In this document: positions 55,706 through 63,699 of the stretch, one piece after another
Numbering within the stretch: the first letter of the stretch is position 1
How the letters are laid out: the number at the start of each line of letters is the position of its first letter
NCBI GenBank assembly: GCA_016712285.1
Contig: JADJRK010000001.1
Location: 3,534,001-3,598,000 of the forward strand
Source: Planctomycetota bacterium
GTDB lineage: Bacteria > Planctomycetota > UBA8742 > UBA2392
Reading direction: 5' to 3'
DNA: 64,000 bases
The notes under the pieces: model-generated
What the model saw: the letters and a program-made list of their open reading frames with translations, nothing else
Told to the model about the DNA's origin: nothing
The model's database searches: none
Position numbers and translations under genes: made by a program

Positions 55706-58054
55706 TCACTCATCCCGAAAGATCGCGTACTCGTTCTCGACGACTGTCGTGCCGTTCTTGCGGTTGTCGCGGGGGTAGCTGTCTGTGCCGCCGCTGTCGA
55801 TGAAGATGCCGAAGTTGCGCGCCAGTCGCCCGCCCGCGTACTCAAACCCGCCGACTTCGCCGATCGTGCGTGCGCCGTGCTGGAAATCGCCGCTGCCGCT
55901 GCGGTACACGTCGTCGCCGCCCGCGTCCCAGAACATGCCAAACGCGTTCTGCGCCGCCGCACCCAGCCCCAAGCCGTCGCAGCGGTACACGTCGTTGCCC
56001 GCGCCGTCGTAAAAATAGCCCGTCGCGATATCCCAGACGCCGCCGATGCTGGCGGCTGTCTTGCCCTCGTACACGTCGTTGCCCTTGTCATCCATGAACA
56101 CGCCGACGGCGGCGTGGGCCGCCGCGGCAAGGCCGTATCGGCTGGAGTGGTAGATGTCGTCGCCCTCCATGTCGCGCACGGCGCCGACAGCCATGAAGTA
56201 GCCGCAAGCCAGGCCGAACTCGCCCGCGTCGTAAATGTCGTTGCCCTTGACGTCCACGACAAGGCCGACACCGCCGCAGGCCAAAGTGCGCCAGCCAAAG
56301 CCGCAACCAATCCCGCCGCCCATCCACTCTCCCTCGGTGCCGTACGCGCTTGCCTGCTCGCCCGTGCAGCGGTAGCGGTCATCGCCGGTGAAGTCGAGCA
56401 CAAGTCCCACACCGCCAGGCTGGCCGCATCCAACGCTGTACACGTGCGAGTCGTAGACGTCGTTGCCGGCCATATCGATCACGCCGCCAATGCCCCATGC
56501 CGCGCAGCCGATACTGTTCGTGCCGCCCAGATAGCGATCATTGCCTGCGATATCGACAAGCAAGCCGATGCCGCCGAAAGCGACGCCGATGCCCCAATCG
56601 CCGGATGCATAGGTGTCGTCACCCGTCTCGTCGACAACCAGCGCGAACCCAAGCAACCCGCTTGCGACGCCCCACTTCCCGGTTGCCGCGTACCGGTCGT
56701 TGCCCGTCTTGTCGTAGACGATACTCACGGCTGCACCGTGGCGTGTTGTGCCGCAGTCAAGGTACTCGTCGTCTCCCCCGACATCGAAGATGACACACGG
56801 ACTCGCAGGCCCACCCTTCCAGACGTTGCGCTGCGGCCCGCCCACGGCGACCAGCCCGTACCGTGTCGAGAAGCAGAGTGCGTCACCCTGCACGAAGTCA
56901 GCCATCTTCACGCCGTCTGGAGCCGGCCATGCATCGGCATTTCCGCCCCGGTCCGGCCACAGGCTTTCCAGCAGGCGCGACATCATAAGAAGCACCTCGC
57001 GAGAAGCCGTCAGTGTGGAGGCGAGATCCAGCTTCAAGTTGCGCATGAGGTCAACGTGACGTGCGGTGGTTTCGAACCCTGCCTCGCCCCGCCACGCAAA
57101 TCGAACATCCAGCAACTCTTTGCGCGATTCGGCCAACGAGTTGCCGGGGTTGTCGGTACCCGCAACATCCAGCTTGCCAAGAAGCAGTTCCATCACTTTT
57201 GCCAGCCACGCTGACTTGGCGTCTTGTGTGTCCTGGGCAGGCTTCTCGGGCAATTCAATGGCGGTCGGCTCGACAGGTTCACGATCAAGTAGATTCAACA
57301 ACGCAGTGCGATATGCCCCCGCAGACGCCGTGTTTCCGCAATCGGCGATCCACTGGTGCGAGGCCAGCGGGTCGCTCAACAGCAGGTCGGTGCTGCTTAG
57401 ATTCTCGTAGCTGTCCCACAGGTCGAGTTCGCGTTCGTGGGCGGCTGTCAAACTGTCCCATGGCTGCTCCAGCTTGTGCTCTTTCAACAGCGGCAAGAGC
57501 TTCTCGCGCAGGGGCCCGCCCTTGGTGACCGCGTCGTTCTTGCGCCAGTCGTACGTGCGTTTGCGCTTGTCGATGTGCGTGTACAGCTCTTTGTATGCGG
57601 CTTTGGGGTCGCCCAGCTTGACCTTCACCGTCGTGACCAGCCGCTTTTCGCCGTCGCCTGGCGATGAGATTTCTACTTCGACAAGCTCGCCCGGCTTCGT
57701 CGCGTACAGCGCGCGGCAGAAGTCATCCAGCGTTTTCAGCTCTTTGCCGTTCCACTTCTGCAGCTTGTCTTTTTCCTTGATCACGATGTTGCCGTCGGCA
57801 TCGCGGGCGCCGCCCTGGTACACCGTCAGGTCGGCCCGCATCGCCACGCCCATCAGCCCGAACGTGAACTTGCGCGGCGGCTTGTCGTCTTGCGCGACAG
57901 CGGCTGTCGCAATTGCCGCGCACAGGGCTACAACAATCAGCAGCCTCACGCCAAGGCGCCAAGGCGCCAAGCGGTTCTTCGTGGTTCTTAGTGGCCCTTC
58001 GTGGATCAAGCCGTTGGCAGTTCTTAGCGCCTTGGCGCCTTGGCGTGAGTGCAT
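55706..58054 (-). CDS. Exported beta-solenoid protein with many GND-Y repeats
   Basis: With ATG 58054 the protein has 782 residues. The first ~35 residues are encoded by an inverted-repeat element (MHSRQGAKALRTANGLIHE...), then follows a signal peptide (RLLIVVALCAAIATAAVA) and a region with PDZ-like features (DKLQKWNGKELKTLDDFCRA), a helical middle part, and, from about residue 440 to the end, some 15-20 copies of a D-x-x-G-[ND]-D-x-Y motif (TGNDRYAAT, AGNDRYLGG, MAGNDVYDS, KGNDIYDAG, GDDIYHSS) with Gly-rich spacers. This suggests a Ca2+-binding beta-solenoid. ATG 58054 has AGGGGAC upstream; GTG 57949, just before the signal peptide, is an alternative without ribosome site. No known function. 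Confidence 0.78.
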   Translation of the reverse strand: MHSRQGAKALRTANGLIHEGPLRTTKNRLAPWRLGVRLLIVVALCAAIATAAVAQDDKPPRKFTFGLMGVAMRADLTVYQGGARDADGNIVIKEKDKLQKWNGKELKTLDDFCRALYATKPGELVEVEISSPGDGEKRLVTTVKVKLGDPKAAYKELYTHIDKRKRTYDWRKNDAVTKGGPLREKLLPLLKEHKLEQPWDSLTAAHERELDLWDSYENLSSTDLLLSDPLASHQWIADCGNTASAGAYRTALLNLLDREPVEPTAIELPEKPAQDTQDAKSAWLAKVMELLLGKLDVAGTDNPGNSLAESRKELLDVRFAWRGEAGFETTARHVDLMRNLKLDLASTLTASREVLLMMSRLLESLWPDRGGNADAWPAPDGVKMADFVQGDALCFSTRYGLVAVGGPQRNVWKGGPASPCVIFDVGGDDEYLDCGTTRHGAAVSIVYDKTGNDRYAATGKWGVASGLLGFALVVDETGDDTYASGDWGIGVAFGGIGLLVDIAGNDRYLGGTNSIGCAAWGIGGVIDMAGNDVYDSHVYSVGCGQPGGVGLVLDFTGDDRYRCTGEQASAYGTEGEWMGGGIGCGFGWRTLACGGVGLVVDVKGNDIYDAGEFGLACGYFMAVGAVRDMEGDDIYHSSRYGLAAAAHAAVGVFMDDKGNDVYEGKTAASIGGVWDIATGYFYDGAGNDVYRCDGLGLGAAAQNAFGMFWDAGGDDVYRSGSGDFQHGARTIGEVGGFEYAGGRLARNFGIFIDSGGTDSYPRDNRKNGTTVVENEYAIFRDE
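57945..58049. repeat. Inverted-repeat element, CGCCAAGG type, inside the 5' end of a gene
   Basis: Left arm CTCACGCCAAGGCGCCAAGG... (57945-57971) and inverted right arm (58023-58049) match at 26 of 27 positions. The 51-nt centre holds three ~10-nt direct units (TTCTTCGTGG, TTCTTAGTGG, CCCTTCGTGG). It lies between the ribosome site/ATG at 58054 and the signal-peptide codons of the solenoid gene, and stays in frame. Confidence 0.85.
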
Positions 58055-58145
58055 GCTGTCCCCTGTTTTTGCGGGCATTCTTGCTTTGGATGGTTAACCT
58101 GCTATGCGGACTGAGCCGACGCCAATCGAAAATCGAGACTTTGTC

Positions 58146-61100
58146 ATGAGCCAGAGAACGATTCTGATCTCACTTGGCGCCTGCGCCGCATTGCTGCTGT
58201 TTGCCGCGGGCATCTTTCTTGTCGGGCCTGAGCTGGGTTTGTTCGGGTCTGCTGATTCACGAAACGATGCGCTGGGGGGTGCGAGCACACCCGGTGCTGA
58301 CGCACCGGGCTATGTGGGCACCGACGAATACGGCGACTACGAAGTTGACGCCGATGGCAAGCGCATCTACCGCGACGCGCAGGGCCGCTACGAAATCGGC
58401 CCCGACGGCAAGCGCATCTACCGCGACAGCCAGGGCCGCCGCTACGTCATCGGCCCCGACGGCAAACGCATCTACCTGGACGAGAACGGCAAACCCACAA
58501 CAGCCCCGCCCGGCAGGGCGGGGGAAACAAGTACAGGTCAGCCCGAGCCGGGCGCCGCGAACCCCGGCAAGAGCGATCCAGCCGACCCCACCGATCCCAC
58601 GGACGAAGAAAAGTCCAAACCAGCATCCCTCAGCGGCACCGTCCAGGACGACACTGGCAACCCGTTCCCCGGCGCCAACGTCATGGCGCAGGCGTCAGAA
58701 GGCAAGCCGGTCAGCGTAGTGTCCAACGACGAAGGCGCGTTCCAGTTCGGCGATCTGCCGTCGCTGGTCACGTTGTACGTCGTCGCCAGCGACGGCCGCG
58801 GCAACGCCAGCAAGCCCGTCACGACGCGGCTTGCACCGGGCCACACGAAGCTGCCTTCTCCGCTCGTGCTGCCGCGCGACAGCACGATTCGCGGCGTGGT
58901 GCGCGCAACCGACAACACACCCATCGCCGGGGCCAGCGTGCTGCTGCAGTCCGCCAGCGGCTGGAGCTACATGACCAACGGCAGCGTGACGACGGGGACC
59001 GACGGCTGGTTCGAGTTCAAGAACCTGATGCCCGTGGGCTTTCGCGTGCAGGTCACCCGCGACGGCTACACGCCGCGCATTTTTAACAACGTGATACCGC
59101 CGACTGAGCTTGCGGTTGAACTCACGCCCGGCGCAGCCATCAGCGGCACGGTGCGCAGCGAAAGCGGCGAAGCCATCGCCAACGCCCGCGTCGCATGCGA
59201 CTTCCACTCCGAGCCCAACCAGCACTTCCACACCGAGACCTTCACCGACGAAGCGGGCTTTTACGCGGTCAAATGCCAGCCCGAGAGCCAGCACAACACC
59301 ATTGCCGTGGTCGCCGCCGGCTTTACTTCGCAGAGCAAGTCGCTGGTCCGCAGCGGCGCCGAGGGCGTGGACTTCACGCTCAAGCCCTCAGGCAATGTGG
59401 TGCTGCGCGGCCGCCTGCTGACCAAGGACGGCTTGCCCGTCACGACAGCAACGTTCAAGGCCGTCAACGACGCCGCCAAAGCCGTCAAGGTCACCCAGAG
59501 CGTCGGCCCCAACAGCGAGGGCAACTTCTGGTGCGAGGTCGAGGTCGCGGGCACGCAGCTTCGCGTCAGCGCGATCGGCAAGGCGGAAGTTCGCGCCGAC
59601 TATGTCCCGCAGGCCGGCAGCGAAGTTGACCTGGGCGTCCTGTACATGGACAGCGGCTATGCGGTGTACGGCGTGGTGCGCGAAGCGGGCGCGCCCGAGA
59701 AGCTGATCAAGGGCGCCGACGTCAGCGTGGGCGCCAGTAAGGTCACCACGGGCGACGATGGCAAGTACCGCATCGAGGGCCTGGGCACCGAAGAGTTCAT
59801 CATCCGCGTGCTGCACCCGGCGTACCTGGGCACAGCGATCAAGCTGACGCCCACCCCCGGCGAGTACGAAATCGAACGCAACATTGAACTGAGCAAAGCC
59901 AACTTCGAAGCGCGCGTGCTGGTCAAGGATGGCGAGACGCAGCAGCCGCTGGAGGGCGTCAAATGCACGCTCACGGCCTATGGCCAGGTCGCGGTCACGG
60001 GCGCGGACGGCCTGCTGCACTTCACGCAGCTCTCGGCCATGAAGGTGGACGCGGTCTTTGAGAAAGCGGGCTACGCCAAAGTCACGACCAAGCTCAATGC
60101 CGACGTCAGCGACAAGGTCGCAAACGCCCCGCCGCAGGAAATCATCATGGTGCGCGGCAGCACGATCAGCGGAGTGTGCACCAGTGCCGGCTCGCCGATT
60201 GCCGCGGCGTCGGTGGTCGAGGTTTCTGACGGCACCAAACTTGTCGTTACGTTGCAGACCGACACCGAAGGCCGTTACGAGACGGACAGCCTACCCCTGG
60301 GCACGTATTACGTCGGCTTGCCGGATTACGGCTACGCGCCGCGCCTGGTCGAACTCACAAACGAAGGCGCGACGCTGGACCTCGAGATCGGCCCCTTGAG
60401 CCACCTGCGCGGCAAGCTGCTGCGCGCCGACGGCTCGCCCCACGCCAACGCGGGCATATACATCTACCGGCGCGACAACGTGTATTGGGCCGCGACCGTC
60501 CACACAGGCCCTGACGGCCGCTATGAAGTGCAGAACCTGTTTCCGGGCGAATGGGTGTTCTGCGCGCTCAAATCGCAAGGTGACACGGCCGCGCAGTTTG
60601 CTGTGCACGTCAACGTTGCCAACGCCGGCTGGAACGACATCAACATCAATCTGCCGCAGATCACGGGTGTAATGCGCGGCCGCGTCACGTACCCCGATGG
60701 CGCGCCGGTCAAGCGCGCACGCGTGGCTGTCACCAACCTGACGGCCCAGTTTGAGCGCGCGTTACTGGCGGCCTATGTCGTGACCGACGACGACGGCTGG
60801 TACACCGCCGAGCGCCTGGAGAACGGCGCGACGATGATCGCCCGCGTCGGCGGCTATACCGACGAAGCAGCCACCGGCACGGCGTTCAGCGACAGCGTGG
60901 CCATCCCCAGCGACAGCACGCCCGTTGAGGCGCACATCCAGGTTGCAACGTCGGGCCTGACGTTTCGCGTCAGCTGGCGCCGGGCAGATGGCGGGCCGGT
61001 CATCAGTGGCGGGCCGCTGTGCTATCTGCTGGATGAGCAAGGTCGCCTGAGCGGCTTGTACTTCGGCGGCGGCCGCTACACGGGCTACACCGACCTGTAC

Positions 61101-61241
61101 GACATCGTGCCGGGCACGTACACGGTGGTGGTGACGCACCGCGGCTGCAAGCGGGCGACGGCACAGTTCACGGTGGGGGCATCGGCGCCGACCGGGGTGG
61201 AAGTGCTGATAGAGCTGGAAGAGCGCGCGGGGAGTGAATGA
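58146..61241 (+). CDS. Large membrane-anchored protein with carboxypeptidase-regulatory-like repeats and GPDGKRIYRD repeats
   Basis: The 1031-residue protein has an N-terminal transmembrane anchor (ILISLGACAALLLFAAGIF). A set of three 17-18-residue tandem repeats follows (VDADGKRIYRDAQGR, IGPDGKRIYRDSQGR, IGPDGKRIYLDENGK; 58339-58491), then a Pro/Asp-rich spacer and about nine carboxypeptidase-regulatory-like beta-sandwich modules (LSGTVQDDTGNPFPGANV, IRGVVRATDNTPIAGASV, ISGTVRSESGEAIANARV, MRGRVTYPDGAPVKRARV and others). No enzyme domain is present. It probably works as an extended surface rod. ATG 58146 puts the start just before the anchor; ATG 58104 is also open. Its TGA overlaps the start of a small membrane protein gene. 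It parallels the protein at 4673. Confidence 0.85.
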   Translation: MSQRTILISLGACAALLLFAAGIFLVGPELGLFGSADSRNDALGGASTPGADAPGYVGTDEYGDYEVDADGKRIYRDAQGRYEIGPDGKRIYRDSQGRRYVIGPDGKRIYLDENGKPTTAPPGRAGETSTGQPEPGAANPGKSDPADPTDPTDEEKSKPASLSGTVQDDTGNPFPGANVMAQASEGKPVSVVSNDEGAFQFGDLPSLVTLYVVASDGRGNASKPVTTRLAPGHTKLPSPLVLPRDSTIRGVVRATDNTPIAGASVLLQSASGWSYMTNGSVTTGTDGWFEFKNLMPVGFRVQVTRDGYTPRIFNNVIPPTELAVELTPGAAISGTVRSESGEAIANARVACDFHSEPNQHFHTETFTDEAGFYAVKCQPESQHNTIAVVAAGFTSQSKSLVRSGAEGVDFTLKPSGNVVLRGRLLTKDGLPVTTATFKAVNDAAKAVKVTQSVGPNSEGNFWCEVEVAGTQLRVSAIGKAEVRADYVPQAGSEVDLGVLYMDSGYAVYGVVREAGAPEKLIKGADVSVGASKVTTGDDGKYRIEGLGTEEFIIRVLHPAYLGTAIKLTPTPGEYEIERNIELSKANFEARVLVKDGETQQPLEGVKCTLTAYGQVAVTGADGLLHFTQLSAMKVDAVFEKAGYAKVTTKLNADVSDKVANAPPQEIIMVRGSTISGVCTSAGSPIAAASVVEVSDGTKLVVTLQTDTEGRYETDSLPLGTYYVGLPDYGYAPRLVELTNEGATLDLEIGPLSHLRGKLLRADGSPHANAGIYIYRRDNVYWAATVHTGPDGRYEVQNLFPGEWVFCALKSQGDTAAQFAVHVNVANAGWNDININLPQITGVMRGRVTYPDGAPVKRARVAVTNLTAQFERALLAAYVVTDDDGWYTAERLENGATMIARVGGYTDEAATGTAFSDSVAIPSDSTPVEAHIQVATSGLTFRVSWRRADGGPVISGGPLCYLLDEQGRLSGLYFGGGRYTGYTDLYDIVPGTYTVVVTHRGCKRATAQFTVGASAPTGVEVLIELEERAGSE

Positions 61242-61567
61242 CAAACAAACAGGGCATCGGTCTTGGCCTGCTGTGCGGAATCGCGCTGGGCACGGTGGCG
61301 TGCGTTGGCGTGCTTGTCTGGAGCGGCAGCCAGCTCAAAGAGTCGCAGAAGGCCGCCTACGAAGCCGGCATCAAAGCCGCCAACACCGCGGTCGGAAACC
61401 AGGATGCCATCAGCGTGAAGCTGAACGACGGCCTGATGCAGGAGAATCTGCGTTTCGCCAACCAGATGACCGAGGCCCGCGACGCGCTGCAACCCTTGGC
61501 AGCACGCACGGACCTGCCGGCGGACACACGCGAAGCCGTGGACAAAGCGCTGAAGGCGCTGGAGTAG
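61238..61567 (+). CDS. Small single-TM protein with helical tail
   Basis: The 109-residue protein has one transmembrane helix (GLGLLCGIALGTVACVGVLVW) and a hydrophilic helical C-terminus (QLKESQKAAYEAGIKAANTA, MQENLRFANQMTEARDALQPL) with coiled-coil character. No family is recognised. ATGA overlap with the big repeat protein suggests that it is an accessory or assembly partner. Its TAG is directly next to the stop codon of the converging radical-SAM gene, with no base between them. Confidence 0.75.
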   Translation: MTNKQGIGLGLLCGIALGTVACVGVLVWSGSQLKESQKAAYEAGIKAANTAVGNQDAISVKLNDGLMQENLRFANQMTEARDALQPLAARTDLPADTREAVDKALKALE

Positions 61568-62665
61568 TTACGCCGAGTAATCGCGCAGGCGCACGGGCTG
61601 GCGCTTCGGGCCCCAGTTTCCCGGCTGGTCTTCGAACACGCCGGCGCACGCGGTGCCGCACTTGGGGCACTTGCCGTCTTTCAGGTTCCATTTGAGCAAC
61701 TGGTACCAGTCGCGCTCGATCAGCGTTTCGCCGCACTGGTGGCAACTCGTGCGGTCGCCTTCGCGGTCGTGAACGTTGCCGGTGTAGACGTATCGCAGCC
61801 CGTGCGTGAGCGCAATCCTGCGCGCGCGGGACAGTGTGCTTGGGGGCGTGTCCGGCACATCCATCATCTTGAAGTCGGGGTGAAACGCCGAGAAGTGCAG
61901 CGGCACGTCCGGCCCCAGCTCTTTGGCAATCCACTCGGCCAGGCGGTTTAGCTCGGTTTCGCTGTCGTTCTTGCCGGGGATCAGCAGTGTCGTGATCTCG
62001 AACCAGACGTCGGTCTCATGCTTCAGGTACTTGAGTGTATCGAGCACGGGTTCAAGGTGTCCGATGCAGATGCGCTGATAGAAGTCGTCGGTAAAGCCCT
62101 TCAGGTCAACGTTCGCGGCGTCCATGTACTGGTAAAACTCGCGGCGCGCCTCGGCGTTCTGGTAGCCCGCGGTCACTGCCACGGTCTTGATGCCGCGTCG
62201 GTGGCAGGCCTTGGCCACGTCGATCGCATACTCATGAAAGATCACCGGGTCGTTGTACGTGAATGCCACGCTGCGGCAGCCCAGCTCGGCGGCTGCTTTC
62301 GCGATCACGTCCGGCGTGGCCTGGTCCATCAGCGTGTCGAGCTCGCGGCTCTTGCTGATGTCCCAGTTCTGGCAGAAGCGGCAACCGAGGTTGCAGCCGG
62401 CTGTGCCGAAGCTCAGGATTGGCGTGCCGGGCAAGAAGTGGTTGAGCGGTTTTTTCTCGACGGGGTCGATGCAGAAGCCTGAGCTGCGGCCCCACGTGGT
62501 CAACACGATCTTGCCGTCCTGGTTGGCGCGCACGAAGCAGAAGCCGCGCTGGCCTGCACCCAGCTTGCATTCGCGGGGGCACACGTCGCACTGGGCGCGC
62601 CCGTCGGGTAGGGCGTGCCAGAACTTCGTGGGAACAGTGCTTGCGGCTTCGAACAGTTCGGTCAT
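61568..62665 (-). CDS. amrS: AmmeMemoRadiSam-system radical SAM enzyme
   Basis: The 365-residue protein begins MTELFEAASTV and has an N-terminal cysteine cluster (CDVCPRECKLGAGQRGFCFV), the radical SAM motif GTAGCNLGCRFCQNWDISKS (Cys91, Cys95, Cys98 for the 4Fe-4S cluster), VAFTYNDPVIFHEYAIDVAK and a C-terminal zinc-ribbon pair (SCHQCGE...CPKCGTACAG). This is the AmrS type of the AMMECR1-Memo-radical SAM set, whose reaction remains unclear; the other two partners are not in the window. ATG 62665 follows GGGG; the frame is open to 62956. Start and downstream end are well separated from the EF-hand gene by a strong terminator. Confidence 0.92.
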   Translation of the reverse strand: MTELFEAASTVPTKFWHALPDGRAQCDVCPRECKLGAGQRGFCFVRANQDGKIVLTTWGRSSGFCIDPVEKKPLNHFLPGTPILSFGTAGCNLGCRFCQNWDISKSRELDTLMDQATPDVIAKAAAELGCRSVAFTYNDPVIFHEYAIDVAKACHRRGIKTVAVTAGYQNAEARREFYQYMDAANVDLKGFTDDFYQRICIGHLEPVLDTLKYLKHETDVWFEITTLLIPGKNDSETELNRLAEWIAKELGPDVPLHFSAFHPDFKMMDVPDTPPSTLSRARRIALTHGLRYVYTGNVHDREGDRTSCHQCGETLIERDWYQLLKWNLKDGKCPKCGTACAGVFEDQPGNWGPKRQPVRLRDYSA

Positions 62666-62710
62666 AGCCCCAGTATAACGCGCCGGGGTTGGCGATTCCG
62701 TCCGCGCAGC

Positions 62711-62743
62711 AAAAGAAATCGGGCCGGGAAGTCCCGGCCCGAT
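62711..62743 (-). terminator. Strong intrinsic terminator after the EF-hand protein gene
   Basis: Perfect twelve-base-pair stem ATCGGGCCGGGA/TCCCGGCCCGAT with a two-base loop centre (62718-62743); on the minus strand it is followed by TTCTTTT (62711-62717). It lies 19 bases beyond the stop at 62763 and before the radical-SAM gene. Confidence 0.88.
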
Positions 62744-62762
62744 GCTGAATCTTGCGGTGTGA

Positions 62763-63626
62763 TTAGAACTCGTCTTCTTTCTTTCCTTCGCCCTTGCCTT
62801 CGCCGCTGCTGTCTTTCTCGCCCTCGGGCTTCTTGTCTTCGGCCGGCTTGTCGCCTTCGCCTTCCTTCTTGCGCTCGCGGTTGGGGCGCATGCCGCCGCT
62901 TCCGCGCAGCTTGTCAATTTCCTCTTTGGTGACAAAGCCGTCGCCGTCCGCGTCAATCTTGTCGAAGGCCTGCTTCAGGCGCTCGGGCGCTTCTTCTTTG
63001 CTGATTTTGCCGTCGCCGTCTTTGTCAGCTTCTTTGATCATGTCGTCAGCGCTCTTGCGCTGCGGGCGGTCGTCGGCTGGCTTTGCGGCTGCGGCAGCCT
63101 TCTCGCGGGCGGCTGCAAACTCTTCGGCGTTCAGTTCGCCGTCTTTGTCGGTGTCGCCGTCCTTGAGCAACGTGCCGTACTTGTCGCCTAACTCTTCGCT
63201 GTTGAGCTTGCCGCTGTCGTCGCGGTCGAGAATGCTGAACTCTTCGGCGTAGACGGCTTTGGCCTTGGCCTTGAGCGCCGTGTTCACGGCTTCGCGGTCG
63301 GCCAGCATTTCCTGCAGCGTCAGCAGGCCATCTTCATCCTTGTCGAGCTTCTTGAGCACTTCTTCGTCGCCGAGCTCGGACTTGTCCAGCTTGCCGTCCT
63401 GGTTCGCGTCGTGCTCGCGCAGCAGGCGGCCAAGTTCCTGGTACGCGCCACGGTCGGCGCCGCGCGCGGGGCGCTGGCGTTCGGGCTTTGCGGGCTTTTC
63501 GCCGTCCTCTTTCTTGCCTTCTTCCTTTGGAGTTTCAGCGGGCTTCTCGCCTTCCGGCACTTCCTGGGCAAGCAGCGGCATTCCGACGAAACCAAGGAAT
63601 GCAGCGAGCATCAGTACGCGTTTCAT
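62763..63626 (-). CDS. Exported six-EF-hand calcium-binding protein
   Basis: The 287-residue protein has a signal peptide (RVLMLAAFLGFVGMPLLA) and two charged Glu/Lys/Pro-rich regions at its ends. Between them are six EF-hand loops: DANQDGKLDKSE, DKDEDGLLTLQE, DRDDSGKLNSEE, DTDKDGELNAEE, DKDGDGKISKEE and DADGDGFVTKEE. Each has Asp at 1, 3 and 5, Gly at 6 and Glu at 12, so all six should bind Ca2+. It is probably an extracytoplasmic calcium buffer or sensor; bacterial family members are seldom characterised. ATG 63626 has AAGGAG seven bases upstream; the open frame to 63758 has no signal peptide. Confidence 0.92.
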   Translation of the reverse strand: MKRVLMLAAFLGFVGMPLLAQEVPEGEKPAETPKEEGKKEDGEKPAKPERQRPARGADRGAYQELGRLLREHDANQDGKLDKSELGDEEVLKKLDKDEDGLLTLQEMLADREAVNTALKAKAKAVYAEEFSILDRDDSGKLNSEELGDKYGTLLKDGDTDKDGELNAEEFAAAREKAAAAAKPADDRPQRKSADDMIKEADKDGDGKISKEEAPERLKQAFDKIDADGDGFVTKEEIDKLRGSGGMRPNRERKKEGEGDKPAEDKKPEGEKDSSGEGKGEGKKEDEF

Positions 63627-63699
63627 GGATGGCTCCTTATGGACGGCTTCGCTCAATGCTAGGCTGGTGCATGTAACACAGAACTGACCCGGACGTAGC

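Noticed and set aside
58339..58491. Tandem repeats resembling a CRISPR array
   Set aside because: The units are adjacent, coding and in frame (DGKRIYRD repeats) without spacers; no cas genes are present.
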